A stretch of DNA of 64,000 nt from Chitinophagaceae bacterium. Lineage in GTDB: Bacteria; Bacteroidota; Bacteroidia; Chitinophagales; Chitinophagaceae. The notes beneath the pieces were generated by a model. That model was not told the DNA's origin. It did not search any database and saw only the letters and a list, made by a program, of their open reading frames with translations. The translations under genes and the position numbers were made by a program. Positions 7,986 to 18,062 of this stretch are shown here, in pieces. Position 1 is the stretch's first letter; each line of letters begins with the position of its first letter. The stretch lies in assembly GCA_023957575.1 (NCBI GenBank), contig JAMLGU010000001.1, positions 868,001 through 932,000 on the forward strand. Reading direction: 5' to 3'.

Positions 7986-9041
7986 ATGTATATTCTGGCA
8001 ATAGACTGGTTGTTTATAATAGAAAAGCTGATATTGATTGCTTTAATCGTTACGCTCTGTATGATTGTGGCGATGTATGCTACTTATGGCGAACGAAAAG
8101 TAGCAGCTTATATACAAGACCGGTATGGCCCCAACAGGGCAGGCCCTCTGGGGATTTTGCAACCCTTGGCCGATGGTGGTAAGTTATTCTTCAAAGAAGA
8201 AGTAGTTCCTTTGGCTTCTTCAAAAATATTGTTTGTATTAGGGCCTATGCTGGCGATGGTTACAGCGCTCATTACAAGTGCGGTTATTCCCTGGGGTACG
8301 GCATTGTCGATAGGTAAAAATACAATTCCACTACAGGTTGCAGATATTAATATTGGTGTGCTTTACATTTTTGCAGTAGTCAGCGTGGGTGTGTATGGTA
8401 TTATGATTGGCGCCTGGGCATCCAACAATAAGTTTTCGCTTATATCCGGTGTAAGGGCAGCCTCTCAAATGGTTTCTTATGAATTAGCGCTGGGGCTTTC
8501 ATTGATTGCGGTACTGATGGTTTCCGGAACAATGCAAATGAGTGAAATTGTAAGCCTGCAACAGCAACACGGTTGGAATGTATTGTATCAGCCATTTGGG
8601 TTCCTGATATTTTTTATTTGTGCAATGGCTGAGTGTAACCGTACACCGTTTGACCTGCCTGAAGCAGAAAACGAGTTGAACATGGGTTATCATCAGGAAT
8701 ACTCCAGTATGAAGTTGGGTTTCTATCTTTTTGCAGAATACATCAACATGTTCATGAGCGGAATATTGATGGCCACACTGTTTTGGGGTGGGTATGATAT
8801 TCCTTTTGTTGACGAAACAAAACTGGCAGCCGGCATCGGGCAAAACTGGGTAGCATTTTTGAGTTTCTCTATGCTGATGATAAAGGCTTGCTTCTCAGTG
8901 TTCCTGTTTATGTGGATCAGATGGACGATTCCGCGTTTTCGTTTTGACCAGTTGATGCACTTAGGGTGGAAGCGCTTAGTGCCATTGGCATTACTCAATA
9001 TGCTGATAACAGCGGCTGTTGTATTATGGTTGAACAAATAG
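7986..9041 (+). CDS. nuoH: NADH-quinone oxidoreductase subunit H
   Basis: 351-aa membrane subunit with about eight hydrophobic segments. It joins the peripheral and membrane arms and forms much of the quinone channel. The hallmark YGERKVAAYIQDRYGPNRAG (about residues 29-48) and FDLPEAENELNMGY (about 224-237) are present. The latter acidic loop is part of the proposed proton/quinone coupling path (established for the family). Confidence 0.97.
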   Translation: MYILAIDWLFIIEKLILIALIVTLCMIVAMYATYGERKVAAYIQDRYGPNRAGPLGILQPLADGGKLFFKEEVVPLASSKILFVLGPMLAMVTALITSAVIPWGTALSIGKNTIPLQVADINIGVLYIFAVVSVGVYGIMIGAWASNNKFSLISGVRAASQMVSYELALGLSLIAVLMVSGTMQMSEIVSLQQQHGWNVLYQPFGFLIFFICAMAECNRTPFDLPEAENELNMGYHQEYSSMKLGFYLFAEYINMFMSGILMATLFWGGYDIPFVDETKLAAGIGQNWVAFLSFSMLMIKACFSVFLFMWIRWTIPRFRFDQLMHLGWKRLVPLALLNMLITAAVVLWLNK

Positions 9042-9102
9042 GAGAAGGTTTTTAAATATGTAATTACATTTCTTGAATACTTTAAATTGATTTAAATAAA
9101 TA

Positions 9103-9657
9103 ATGGGAGTACAACTTACAAAAAGAGCCAAACCGGTGGACAGGAGGCCAATGACATGGCTGGAAAGTTTGTATTTGTGGAATATAATGAAAGGGATGGC
9201 TGTCACAATAAAACATTTCTTTTCAAGAAAAGTTACCATTCAATATCCTGAAGAAAAGAGAAGCTATAGCGATGTGTTCAGAGGGCTCCATATTTTGAAT
9301 CGGGATGAAGAAGGAAGAGAAAGATGCACCGCTTGCGGGCTTTGTGCAGTAGCCTGCCCTGCTGAGGCAATTTCAATGGAGGCCGCAGAACGCAAACCCG
9401 ACGAAGAACATTTATACAGAGAAGAAAAATATGCTGCCCGATACGAAATAAATATGCTGCGTTGTATTTTCTGCGGTTTGTGTGAAGAAGCATGTCCCAA
9501 GGATGCCATTTATCTGAGTAAAACACATGCTCCGGCAAATTATCATCGTAAAGGGTTTATTTATAAAAAGGAAGATTTATTAATCCCCAATCCGCTTACA
9601 GAGCCGGAGGAATATAAAAAAGCATTGGGAACCATTAAAAGAGAACCAAAATCGTAA
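9103..9657 (+). CDS. nuoI: NADH-quinone oxidoreductase subunit I (8Fe ferredoxin)
   Basis: 184-aa subunit carrying clusters N6a and N6b that link NuoG to NuoB. Two CxxCxxCxxxC motifs are seen: Cys75, 78, 81, 85 (CTACGLCAVAC) and Cys121, 124, 127, 131 (CIFCGLCEEAC), with the usual Pro after each. The N-terminal 70 residues include an amphipathic stretch that packs on the membrane arm. Confidence 0.97.
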   Translation: MGVQLTKRAKPVDRRPMTWLESLYLWNIMKGMAVTIKHFFSRKVTIQYPEEKRSYSDVFRGLHILNRDEEGRERCTACGLCAVACPAEAISMEAAERKPDEEHLYREEKYAARYEINMLRCIFCGLCEEACPKDAIYLSKTHAPANYHRKGFIYKKEDLLIPNPLTEPEEYKKALGTIKREPKS

Positions 9658-9680
9658 ATCACAAATCATAAATCGTAAAT
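9648..9680 (+). repeat. Short tandem AAATCnT repeats between nuoI and nuoJ
   Basis: About five imperfect units of AATCGTAA/AATCATAA run from the last codons of nuoI into the gap before nuoJ. They resemble the run at 1571-1600 upstream of nuoB. Confidence 0.55.
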
Positions 9681-9686
9681 AAAAAA

Positions 9687-10187
9687 ATGGGTATCACACA
9701 AATACTTTTCTGGACGCTCACGGTGCTTGTTTTGTTCAGCGCTTTAATGGTGATTACCAGTAAAAACCCTGTGCATAGTGTGCTTTGGCTGATTGTTACT
9801 TTTTTTGGTATTTCGGGCCATTATGTTTTGTTAAATGCTCAGTTTTTGGCAATAGTAAATATTATCGTTTATGCAGGAGCAATAATGGTGCTGTTTCTGT
9901 TTGTCATCATGCTGATGAACCTGAACAAACCCAGTAGCCCATTAAAAAACAAATGGATACAGATTGCGGGGTTTGTAGCCGGGGGATGTTTGCTGCTGGT
10001 ATTAGTGGCTGCTTTGCGCAATACAGAGATTGCTAAAAATACTGTAGAGGCAGGTACGGGTGATATCGGCCTGGTTGCAAATTTGGGAAGAGAGTTATTC
10101 AGCAATTTTGTGGTGCCATTTGAAATTGCAAGTATCCTGTTTTTAAGTGCAATGGTAGGCGCAGTGGTAATCGGGAAAAAGGAGTAA
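9687..10187 (+). CDS. nuoJ: NADH-quinone oxidoreductase subunit J
   Basis: 166-aa integral membrane subunit with five hydrophobic helices. The conserved glycine-rich helix IIVYAGAIMVLFLFVIMLMN carries the pi-bulge region implicated in coupling in the NuoJ/ND6 family. It sits between nuoI and nuoK as usual. Confidence 0.95.
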   Translation: MGITQILFWTLTVLVLFSALMVITSKNPVHSVLWLIVTFFGISGHYVLLNAQFLAIVNIIVYAGAIMVLFLFVIMLMNLNKPSSPLKNKWIQIAGFVAGGCLLLVLVAALRNTEIAKNTVEAGTGDIGLVANLGRELFSNFVVPFEIASILFLSAMVGAVVIGKKE

Positions 10188-10257
10188 AATGGACAATGTG
10201 TAATAGACAAAAAAGATTTAAGAGAATAAATAAATATTTATAAAGTAATTTGAAATT

Positions 10258-10587
10258 ATGCCGATTAATTATTACATCGTATTAGCATTGTGTTTGTTTA
10301 CCATAGGTGTAGTGGGTGTTCTTACCCGCCGTAATGCAATTGTAGTGTTTATGAGCGTTGAATTGATGCTCAACTCGGTAAACCTTTTGTTGGTCGCTTT
10401 TTCAAAAATGCACCATGCAGCAAAAGCAGCTACAATGGCTTCGGCAGGAGCAGACGGGCAGATATTTGTATTTTTTGTAATGGCGGTTGCTGCAGCAGAG
10501 GTGAGTGTTGGATTGGCTATTATTGTAATGCTGTACAGGAATATTCATACTGTGGATATCAATTTCCTCAACAGGCTGAAACATTAA
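10258..10587 (+). CDS. nuoK: NADH-quinone oxidoreductase subunit K
   Basis: 109-aa, three-helix membrane subunit (ND4L family). The two buried glutamates of the family lie in the second and third helices ([16 protein letters not shown] and [17 protein letters not shown]). A hydrophilic Ala/Gly loop ([15 protein letters not shown]) between helices 2 and 3 is a little longer than in E. coli NuoK (100 aa). Confidence 0.95.
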   Translation: MPINYYIVLALCLFTIGVVGVLTRRNAIVVFMSVELMLNSVNLLLVAFSKMHHAAKAATMASAGADGQIFVFFVMAVAAAEVSVGLAIIVMLYRNIHTVDINFLNRLKH

Positions 10588-10627
10588 TTTTTTAAAAATA
10601 GTTTAATAAAAACCATAACGACTATTG

Positions 10628-12526
10628 ATGAAACTGTATTTATTATTTATCGTTCTGTTGCCGTTCTTAGGTGTTCTTATTAACGGACTTTTGAGAAATC
10701 AATTATCAAAAGGATTAATTGGCCGTATAGGTAGCGGCGTGGTGATTGGTTCATTTATATTAAGTATTCTGGCATTTATGGAGGTGAGAGCCGGCGGTAG
10801 TGGCGTGTATAAATATTTTGATTTCGTAAATATCGGCAATCTTAAAATTCCATTTGCTTTTCAAATTGATCAGCTTTCGGCGCTTTTTCTGTTGATTGTT
10901 ACCGGTGTAGGCGCCGTTATTCATGTGTATTCCACCGCGTACATGCACGATGAAAATCAGGATCATTTCGGAAGATATTTTTCCTATCTCAATCTCTTCA
11001 TATTCTCAATGTTGATGCTGGTACTGGCTGATAATCTTTTGGTAATGTATATCGGTTGGGAAGGTGTTGGCATCTGTTCTTATCTGCTGATAGGTTATTG
11101 GTTTAAAAATACTGAATTTAATAAAGCAGCTTCCAAGGCGTTCATCATGAACCGCATTGGTGATTTTGCCTTTCTGATTGCCATTTTCATCATTGGTGGT
11201 AAAATTGGAAGCCTTTCATTCAGTGAAATTATGACGCCGGCTGCTTTGGCAAAACTTAGCTACGGTGAAATCAGTGCAGTAGCATTGTTATTATTCTTTG
11301 GCGCTACCGGCAAAAGCGCTCAAATTCCGCTTTATACCTGGCTGCCTGATGCGATGGCCGGTCCTACACCGGTTTCGGCATTGATACATGCAGCCACGAT
11401 GGTTACTGCAGGTGTGTATATGGTTGCGCGTATGAATCTGATGTACTCAATGGTGCCGGAGGTGCTGAATGTAGTGGCAGTGGTTGGCCTGGCAACCGCA
11501 TTACTGGCGGCTACCATTGCTTTAAAACAAAACGATATTAAAAAAGTACTTGCTTACTCCACAGTCAGCCAGTTGGGCTTTATGTTTCTGGCATTGGGTA
11601 GCGGCGCTTATATAGCTGCTGTTTTCCATGTGATGACGCACGCTTTCTTCAAAGCGCTACTGTTTTTGGGAAGCGGTAGTGTTATTCATGGACTGGGTGG
11701 AGAGCAGGATATTCGCAAAATGGGAGGTTTAGGAAAATATATGAAAACAACCGATATTACTTTTTTGATAGGCTGTTTGGCTATAGCCGGGTTCCCACTG
11801 TTTTCAGGATTTTTCTCAAAAGATGAGATACTGGCTGCTGCATGGGCTCATTCTCCAATATTGTGGGGAATCGCTTTGTTTACAGCCTTGCTTACTGCAA
11901 TTTATATGTTCCGTTTATACGCTACTACTTTTAAAGGCCGGTTTAGAGGAACTACAGAGCAGGAAAGCCACCTGCATGAAAGCCCTAAAGCCATTACAAT
12001 TCCGTTGATTATTTTGGCTATTCTGTCAGTCATTGGCGGTTTTGTAGGTATTCCGGCTATTATGGCAGAAGGCGCACATGGGTTACAAAATTTCCTGAGC
12101 CCTGTTTTTGCCGGTTCTGCACCATTGCTCCCTGCGCATGAGGTATCGCACAGTACAGAATGGATACTGATGGGTGCGGCTACCTTAGTGGCGCTTATTG
12201 GTATTTTTTATGCCTGGGGCAAATATGCCAAAAATCCCGATCTGGAAGATGCCCGGGGTTTTGGAAAAGTGCTGGAAAACAAATGGTATATGGATGAATT
12301 GTATGATACTGTTGTGGTAACTCCATACAAAAAATTTGGCAGCTTCCTCAAAGATGTATTTGATGCCAAAGTGGTGGATGGTATCGTAAACGGAGTGGGC
12401 CGATTGGTAAAATATGGTGGAAGACAAATGCGCTGGATACAGAGTGGGCAGATTGGTTCTTATGTGCTGCTGATGGTGCTGAGTATGTTGGTAATTTTTG
12501 TAGTGCAGTTTTTTATCAGAAAGTAA
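10628..12526 (+). CDS. nuoL: NADH-quinone oxidoreductase subunit L (antiporter-like)
   Basis: 632 aa from ATG 10628 (a TTG directly before it is in frame). It is the distal proton-pumping subunit, an Mrp-type antiporter homologue. The core block YIGWEGVGICSYLLIGYWF carries the conserved Glu on TM5, and KSAQIPLYTWLPDAMAGPTP (about residues 222-241) the Lys/His-containing helix. The long C-terminal lateral helix and its anchoring TM occupy the last 100 or so residues. Full length. Confidence 0.97.
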   Translation: MKLYLLFIVLLPFLGVLINGLLRNQLSKGLIGRIGSGVVIGSFILSILAFMEVRAGGSGVYKYFDFVNIGNLKIPFAFQIDQLSALFLLIVTGVGAVIHVYSTAYMHDENQDHFGRYFSYLNLFIFSMLMLVLADNLLVMYIGWEGVGICSYLLIGYWFKNTEFNKAASKAFIMNRIGDFAFLIAIFIIGGKIGSLSFSEIMTPAALAKLSYGEISAVALLLFFGATGKSAQIPLYTWLPDAMAGPTPVSALIHAATMVTAGVYMVARMNLMYSMVPEVLNVVAVVGLATALLAATIALKQNDIKKVLAYSTVSQLGFMFLALGSGAYIAAVFHVMTHAFFKALLFLGSGSVIHGLGGEQDIRKMGGLGKYMKTTDITFLIGCLAIAGFPLFSGFFSKDEILAAAWAHSPILWGIALFTALLTAIYMFRLYATTFKGRFRGTTEQESHLHESPKAITIPLIILAILSVIGGFVGIPAIMAEGAHGLQNFLSPVFAGSAPLLPAHEVSHSTEWILMGAATLVALIGIFYAWGKYAKNPDLEDARGFGKVLENKWYMDELYDTVVVTPYKKFGSFLKDVFDAKVVDGIVNGVGRLVKYGGRQMRWIQSGQIGSYVLLMVLSMLVIFVVQFFIRK

Positions 12527-12659
12527 ATTGATGATATTGGTAAAGAGCTTGTGAGTTTTGTGTTTGATGTTATAATTTAAGAATAGTAAAAATTATTTTT
12601 TATACAGGGATGAATTCAGTTATAATGAAATTAATCTCAAAAATTATAGTTTAGAGTAT

Positions 12660-14135
12660 ATGATCGCATTGTTGTTGATATTAGTTCCTTTACTGGGCGG
12701 ACTGGCTACTTTTTTCCTGAAAAAAGAAAGCGAGGTGAGAACCTGGTCCTTGTTTGTGGCAGTACTTACCTTTATAGTAGCTATACTGGGGGTATCTGTT
12801 TTAAATGCTCCTGAGTATTTGTCATTCAAGGCTGATTGGATGGGAGATTTGGGAAGTACTTTCTCCATAAAGGCAGATGCTATGGGTATGATGTTGTGTA
12901 TGCTCACTGCTATATCCTTCCCGATCATTTTTATAGGCACCTGGAAAACTGCTTATGAAAAACCGCAGAATTTCTTTGCACTGATGTTGCTCGCACAGGC
13001 CGGAATGATGGGCGTTTTTCTGGCGATGGATGCCTTGGTATTTTATTTCTTTTGGGAACTGGCATTAATACCAATGTACTTTCTGAGTTCGCAATGGGGC
13101 GGGGCAAGGCGTATTCCTGTAATGTTTAAGTTCTTTGTTTACACTTTCATAGGCTCTTTATTGATGTTAGTCGGACTGATTTATATCTGGTCTAAAAATG
13201 GCGGATCATTTGACATTGATGCTTTTTATAATTCAAAACTGAGTGTAAAAGAACAAATGTGGTTATTCTGGCTGCTCTTCGCTGCCTTTGCGGTTAAGAT
13301 GCCGATATTCCCCTTCCATACCTGGCAGCCAGATACTTATGAGCAGGCGCCAACTGCTGTTACGGCTGTTTTAAGCGCTATTATGGTAAAGATGGGTGTG
13401 CTGGGATTGCTACGTTGGCTGCTTCCGGTGTTGCCCGTTGGTTCTTATGTAATGGGCGACAATCCTTCTTTTCTGGCAATGATTGGTATTGTGTATGCAT
13501 CCATCATAGCGTTCCGTCAGGATGATATGAAACGCCTTGTAGCATTTTCTTCCATCGCTCACGTAGGGCTGATGTGTATAGCCGCTTTCAGCGAAAGCAA
13601 AAGCGGAATGCAGGGAATCATGATTCAGATGTTCTCTCATGGTATCAATATTCTGGGTCTTTGGGTGATTATAGAAATCATTGAAAGAAAATTTGGCACA
13701 CGCAAAATGAGTGAATTAGGCGGTGTGGCCCAAAAGGCGCCTGCACTGGCGATTGCTTTTTTCGTAATTATGTTTGCCACAGTATCACTGCCAATTACCA
13801 ATGCTTTTATAGGAGAGTACCTGATGCTGAATGGCATATTCAATTCTACTGTAACTTCCTACGGCGTCATTTATGCAGTGGTAGCATCTACGGGTGTTAT
13901 CCTGAGTGTGGTGTATATGTTTAGCATGGCCCGTAAAGTATTCTTGGGCAATACTAACGAACTTACTGTAAAGGGAACCGATATTGATTTTCCTGAAAAG
14001 GCGGTTTTGGGTATTATATTGGTAATCATTTTAGTAATGGGGGTGTATCCGCAACCTTTCCTCAATATGATGGAAGGGGTATCGGATTCATTATTAAAGG
14101 CTTCGGATATTCAACATTTAATTTTGAAAAAATAA
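12660..14135 (+). CDS. nuoM: NADH-quinone oxidoreductase subunit M (antiporter-like)
   Basis: 491-aa antiporter-like proton-pumping subunit with about 14 hydrophobic segments. Conserved blocks are FFWELALIPMYFL (TM5 Glu) and FAVKMPIFPFHTWQPDTYEQ (TM7 Lys and the following loop). The 133-bp gap after nuoL is the second largest in the operon after the nuoE-nuoF insertion but shows no terminator. Confidence 0.97.
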   Translation: MIALLLILVPLLGGLATFFLKKESEVRTWSLFVAVLTFIVAILGVSVLNAPEYLSFKADWMGDLGSTFSIKADAMGMMLCMLTAISFPIIFIGTWKTAYEKPQNFFALMLLAQAGMMGVFLAMDALVFYFFWELALIPMYFLSSQWGGARRIPVMFKFFVYTFIGSLLMLVGLIYIWSKNGGSFDIDAFYNSKLSVKEQMWLFWLLFAAFAVKMPIFPFHTWQPDTYEQAPTAVTAVLSAIMVKMGVLGLLRWLLPVLPVGSYVMGDNPSFLAMIGIVYASIIAFRQDDMKRLVAFSSIAHVGLMCIAAFSESKSGMQGIMIQMFSHGINILGLWVIIEIIERKFGTRKMSELGGVAQKAPALAIAFFVIMFATVSLPITNAFIGEYLMLNGIFNSTVTSYGVIYAVVASTGVILSVVYMFSMARKVFLGNTNELTVKGTDIDFPEKAVLGIILVIILVMGVYPQPFLNMMEGVSDSLLKASDIQHLILKK

Positions 14136-14201
14136 ATATTTCTGAAAGCAATAAAGCAAGAGAGTTTATTCAATTGAAAAAAGAATTATTGTAAAATAAA
14201 T

Positions 14202-15584
14202 ATGAACGCATTATTATTATCGGCAATTATGGGAGTGGTTATGATGTTTACCGGCATTTGGGTAAAGCGATACACTGTCATTAAGAGAGTAGCTCTTGCA
14301 GGAATGGCTTTACTGTTTGTGGCCAATTGCATTGAACTTAAAGGAACCAAATGGTTCAATTTTGATGTTTCCGGTTTTATGCAGTTTAATAACTTCAGTC
14401 TGGTATTTATTGCTATAGCTATTTTTGTAACCATATTATTTACGCTGGTCAGTGGAACCGAAATTCGAAAAGTGGGCAACTATCCTGCCGATTATTTTGC
14501 ATTAATTTTCTTCATCATTTCAGGTGTCATATTACTGGCTTCTTTCCAGAACTTACTGATTTTATTTCTGGCTATTGAAATTGTTACCATACCCTCATTT
14601 ATTCTTACAGGCGCTGAAAAACGAAATTTAAAAAGTAATGAAGCAGCGCTCAAATACTTGTTGTTAGGCTCTTTTTCCACAGGTGTGATGTTGCTGGGTA
14701 TTGCGTTGATATATGGCTCTCAGGGAAGTTTTGATATAAATCAGATGCAGATAGGTATGTTGGAAGGCAATAAAATATCCAATCTTCAGGTAGCAGGAAT
14801 TCTCACGCTGATGTTTTCAATGGCCTTTAAATCTTCGATAGCGCCTTTTCATTTCTGGACACCCGATATTTATGATGGTGCGCCAACCGTTTTTGCATCT
14901 TATATGGCCACTGTTATTAAGGTTGCCGTATTTATAGGGTTTATCCGTTTATTTGAAAATGCTTTTGGAAATCTCAGCAGTACATGGGTAGTGTGGATTG
15001 CTGTATTGATCGTTGCTACCTTACTTATCGGTAACATTACGGCCACATTCCAGCAGAGTGTAAAACGTATGCTGGCTTATTCCAGTATTTCTCATGCAGG
15101 TTTTATGCTTTTTGCAGTATTTGCAATGAACGAGTCTGCTCATGAAGGTTTGATTATTTATGCTGCCGGATACAGCCTGGCAACGATTGGTATTTTTGCT
15201 ATTGTTGCCAAAATGAATGATTACAGTTATGAAGGTTTTAACGGTTTGGCAAGGCATCAGCCATTGATTGCACTCACTGCCACAATCTGTTTGCTATCTC
15301 TGGCCGGTATCCCATTAAGTGTGGGTTTCCTTGGTAAATTTTATATGCTGAAAGCGGCAGTGCTTACCGGAAAATATATCGGGTTGGTTGTATTTGCAGT
15401 TATTATGGCTGCCGTGAGCGCTTATTATTATTTCAGGGTAATACAGGCTATGTATTTCAAAGAAGGTCCCGACAACTTTACAGGAGCAACTACTGTGGAG
15501 AAATATTCGATGGTAGCAATTTGTGCACTAATAATCATTTTAGGTATAATGCCCGGTGTTTTGCTGGTTCATTTATATTTCTAA
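14202..15584 (+). CDS. nuoN: NADH-quinone oxidoreductase subunit N (antiporter-like)
   Basis: 460-aa third antiporter-like subunit and last gene of the complex I operon. It has the TM5 Glu block LFLAIEIVTIPSFILTG and the TM7 block MAFKSSIAPFHFWTPDIYDG. I see no clear hairpin terminator in the 46 bp before the next gene, so read-through into the downstream permease gene is possible. Confidence 0.97.
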   Translation: MNALLLSAIMGVVMMFTGIWVKRYTVIKRVALAGMALLFVANCIELKGTKWFNFDVSGFMQFNNFSLVFIAIAIFVTILFTLVSGTEIRKVGNYPADYFALIFFIISGVILLASFQNLLILFLAIEIVTIPSFILTGAEKRNLKSNEAALKYLLLGSFSTGVMLLGIALIYGSQGSFDINQMQIGMLEGNKISNLQVAGILTLMFSMAFKSSIAPFHFWTPDIYDGAPTVFASYMATVIKVAVFIGFIRLFENAFGNLSSTWVVWIAVLIVATLLIGNITATFQQSVKRMLAYSSISHAGFMLFAVFAMNESAHEGLIIYAAGYSLATIGIFAIVAKMNDYSYEGFNGLARHQPLIALTATICLLSLAGIPLSVGFLGKFYMLKAAVLTGKYIGLVVFAVIMAAVSAYYYFRVIQAMYFKEGPDNFTGATTVEKYSMVAICALIIILGIMPGVLLVHLYF

Positions 15585-15630
15585 CAAGATATTTTGATAG
15601 CTTGCCACTCAATAGTTGTAACTTGCAATT

Positions 15631-16908
15631 GTGAAATTTGCCGACGTTTTTTCTTTATCCCTTAAAACTGTGGGAGGCAATAAGCTTCGTACAGCGCTCA
15701 CGGTTACGATTATTGCCTTTGGCATCATGGCATTAGTGGGTATCATCACCGCCATTAAAGCAATGAATCAAAAATTTTCTGAGAGCTTTGCCAGTATGGG
15801 CGCCAATGCTTTTGCCATCCGGTACAAAGAAAGAAATATCAGTTTTGGAGGGGGGAGCAAGGATTTAACAGTATCCAAAAAAGGAAAGAAAGAAAAAAAA
15901 TCAAACCTCAATAAAATCATTACAAGGCGCGAAGCAGAATATTTTGCCCATCATTATTCATTTCCGGGTACTGCCACCAGCTTGTCCATATTTGGAAGAA
16001 GCGATAATATTGTTTCTTTTAATGAAAAAAAAACCAGTCCAAATGTGATGATGTTTGGCGGAGACGAAAACTATCTTGATTTAAATGCTTACAAACTAAT
16101 TGCCGGAAGAAATATGACTTCTTCTGAAATAAAAAGCGCTCAAAATGTGTGTATTGTCGGTTACGAAATCATTAAAAGATTCTTTGGCGAACCGGCAGAC
16201 AAAGCATTGAATCACACGATAAAAATTAATAGTATCCCTTACAAGGTAATAGGAGTTTTGGAGGAAAAAGGGACTACTTTTGGCTTTAACAGAGATAATA
16301 TGCTGATAACCAGCTATACAAATATTGAAAGAAATTTTTCAAAACCTAATTATTCTTATGTGATTGCAGTAAAAGTGAATGATATAGCCAGTCTGGAAAT
16401 GGCAGTGGGAGAAGCCGAAGGTCTTTTAAGAAATATCAGAAAAATAAATATTACCGACGATAGCAATTTCAGTATTGACCGTAGTGACAGCATTGTAGAA
16501 AAGGCAATGAACAGCCTGCGGTTTTTAACCATTTCCGCCACTGTTATTGGTCTTATTACCTTAATAGGCGCTGCCATCGGGCTCATGAATATCATGCTTG
16601 TATCGGTAGCCGAAAGAACCAAAGAAGTGGGATTGATAAAAGCCATAGGAGGCAAGAAAAAAATAGTAAAACAACAATTCCTCATCGAAGCAATAATAAT
16701 CAGTATCTTAGGAGCGATATTGGGTATCGTGCTTGGAATATTGGTGGGTAATGCCTTTTCGATTGTTTTAAATACCGGTTTTGTAGTTCCATGGGCATGG
16801 ATTTTTTATGGGATAGCCATTTGCACTATGGTTGGGTTATTGGCAGGAATTTATCCTGCTATCAAAGCAGGGAGGCTAAACCCAATAGATGCACTTCGAT
16901 ATGAGTAA
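15631..16908 (+). CDS. ABC transporter permease, MacB/FtsX type
   Basis: 425 aa from GTG 15631. One N-terminal TM (about residues 20-43, TALTVTIIAFGIMALVGI) is followed by a large extracytoplasmic MacB-like core domain and three C-terminal TMs (about 295-420) with the FtsX block MLVSVAERTKEVGLIKAIGG. Members of this family transmit mechanical force to extracytoplasmic partners in lipoprotein release, macrolide or peptide export, or cell-wall hydrolase control. No ATPase gene lies next to it, so its partner must be encoded elsewhere. Substrate unknown. Confidence 0.85.
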   Translation: MKFADVFSLSLKTVGGNKLRTALTVTIIAFGIMALVGIITAIKAMNQKFSESFASMGANAFAIRYKERNISFGGGSKDLTVSKKGKKEKKSNLNKIITRREAEYFAHHYSFPGTATSLSIFGRSDNIVSFNEKKTSPNVMMFGGDENYLDLNAYKLIAGRNMTSSEIKSAQNVCIVGYEIIKRFFGEPADKALNHTIKINSIPYKVIGVLEEKGTTFGFNRDNMLITSYTNIERNFSKPNYSYVIAVKVNDIASLEMAVGEAEGLLRNIRKINITDDSNFSIDRSDSIVEKAMNSLRFLTISATVIGLITLIGAAIGLMNIMLVSVAERTKEVGLIKAIGGKKKIVKQQFLIEAIIISILGAILGIVLGILVGNAFSIVLNTGFVVPWAWIFYGIAICTMVGLLAGIYPAIKAGRLNPIDALRYE

Positions 16909-17135
16909 TTGAGGGCAGAGGATAGAGGCCATTTATATCAAATTTGCCCCTATAAACAGGTATTTTTAAATAATGACTAAAATCATTTTGGAAATTGGAG
17001 AATTTTTAAAAAAAAGTTCTATCTTGAGCATCGTAAAAAAAAAATAAGCTAAAACGTTAATTGTTTCATTTTTTTTATTAGAATTGTACCATAAAATTAT
17101 TTCTTATTAAATTTTAAAACTAAAAAACTACGATC

Positions 17136-17990
17136 ATGGCTGAGACAAATCAAGCTACACCGGCGAAGGCTACAACTTCAGTGCAAGCGAAAAAAAGCAG
17201 TAATTTAATTTCTTGGGTTGCCCCAATTTTGTGCCTCGTTGCAGGTTATGCAATCTGGCGATATTGGATTGGAGGTGCTTCAGGTTTTGAATCACCCGAT
17301 GCTGCAGGTGGTTTTTGGCCCGACCATAAAGGCCCTAAAGGCGCTTTCCATCGGATTTATGAAGGTGGTATTATCGTGCCTATTCTAATTGGTATGTTAT
17401 TAATGACTTTTGTATTTGCTATCGAAAGGTTCCTAACTATCAGTAAGGCGCTGGGTAGAGGCAATAACAGCAATTTTGTGCGCAAAGTACAATATCATTT
17501 AGCCAATAAAAATATTGACGCTGCATTGGCAGAGTGCGATAAACAAAAAGGTTCTGTTGGTAATGTAATGAAAGCAGGTTTGCGCAGGTACAATGAAATG
17601 ATTACAGAACAGGGTCTTACTACTGATCAAAAAGTAATGGCAATTCAAAAAGAAGTAGAAGAAGCCACTGCATTGGAGCTACCTATGCTACAAAGAAATC
17701 TGGTATTCCTTTCTACCATTGTTTCTACCGGTACGTTAATTGCCCTTTTGGGTACGGTAATGGGGATGATTCGTTCATTTGCCAACTTAGGCGCTGAAGG
17801 TGGCGGTAATGCAGCTGAACTGGCTGTGGGTATTTCCGAAGCCTTATATAATACGGCATTGGGTATTGGTACTTCTGCAATTGCATTGATTCTTTACAAC
17901 ATGCTTACTACCAGAATTGATAGCATTACTCATGGTATTGACGAATCAGGTTTTACCTTAACTCAATCTTTTGCTTCTTTGTACAAATAA
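17136..17990 (+). CDS. exbB: MotA/TolQ/ExbB proton channel protein
   Basis: 284-aa inner-membrane proton-channel subunit that powers TonB. Hydrophobic segments lie at about 27-47 and 79-97 and twice in the C-terminal half, where LVFLSTIVSTGTLIALLGTV and ALGIGTSAIALILYNML form the ExbB/TolQ signature helices. The extra N-terminal TM before the canonical three is common in Bacteroidota ExbB. It is the first gene of the cluster exbB-exbD-exbD-tonB; gaps are 72, 30 and 64 bp. Confidence 0.93.
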   Translation: MAETNQATPAKATTSVQAKKSSNLISWVAPILCLVAGYAIWRYWIGGASGFESPDAAGGFWPDHKGPKGAFHRIYEGGIIVPILIGMLLMTFVFAIERFLTISKALGRGNNSNFVRKVQYHLANKNIDAALAECDKQKGSVGNVMKAGLRRYNEMITEQGLTTDQKVMAIQKEVEEATALELPMLQRNLVFLSTIVSTGTLIALLGTVMGMIRSFANLGAEGGGNAAELAVGISEALYNTALGIGTSAIALILYNMLTTRIDSITHGIDESGFTLTQSFASLYK

Positions 17991-18062
17991 TAAGTTTGTG
18001 CAAGAACTGATGAGTTTATGGAAAACAGAAAAATATTCGTCTTATAAATAAAAATATTAAAT

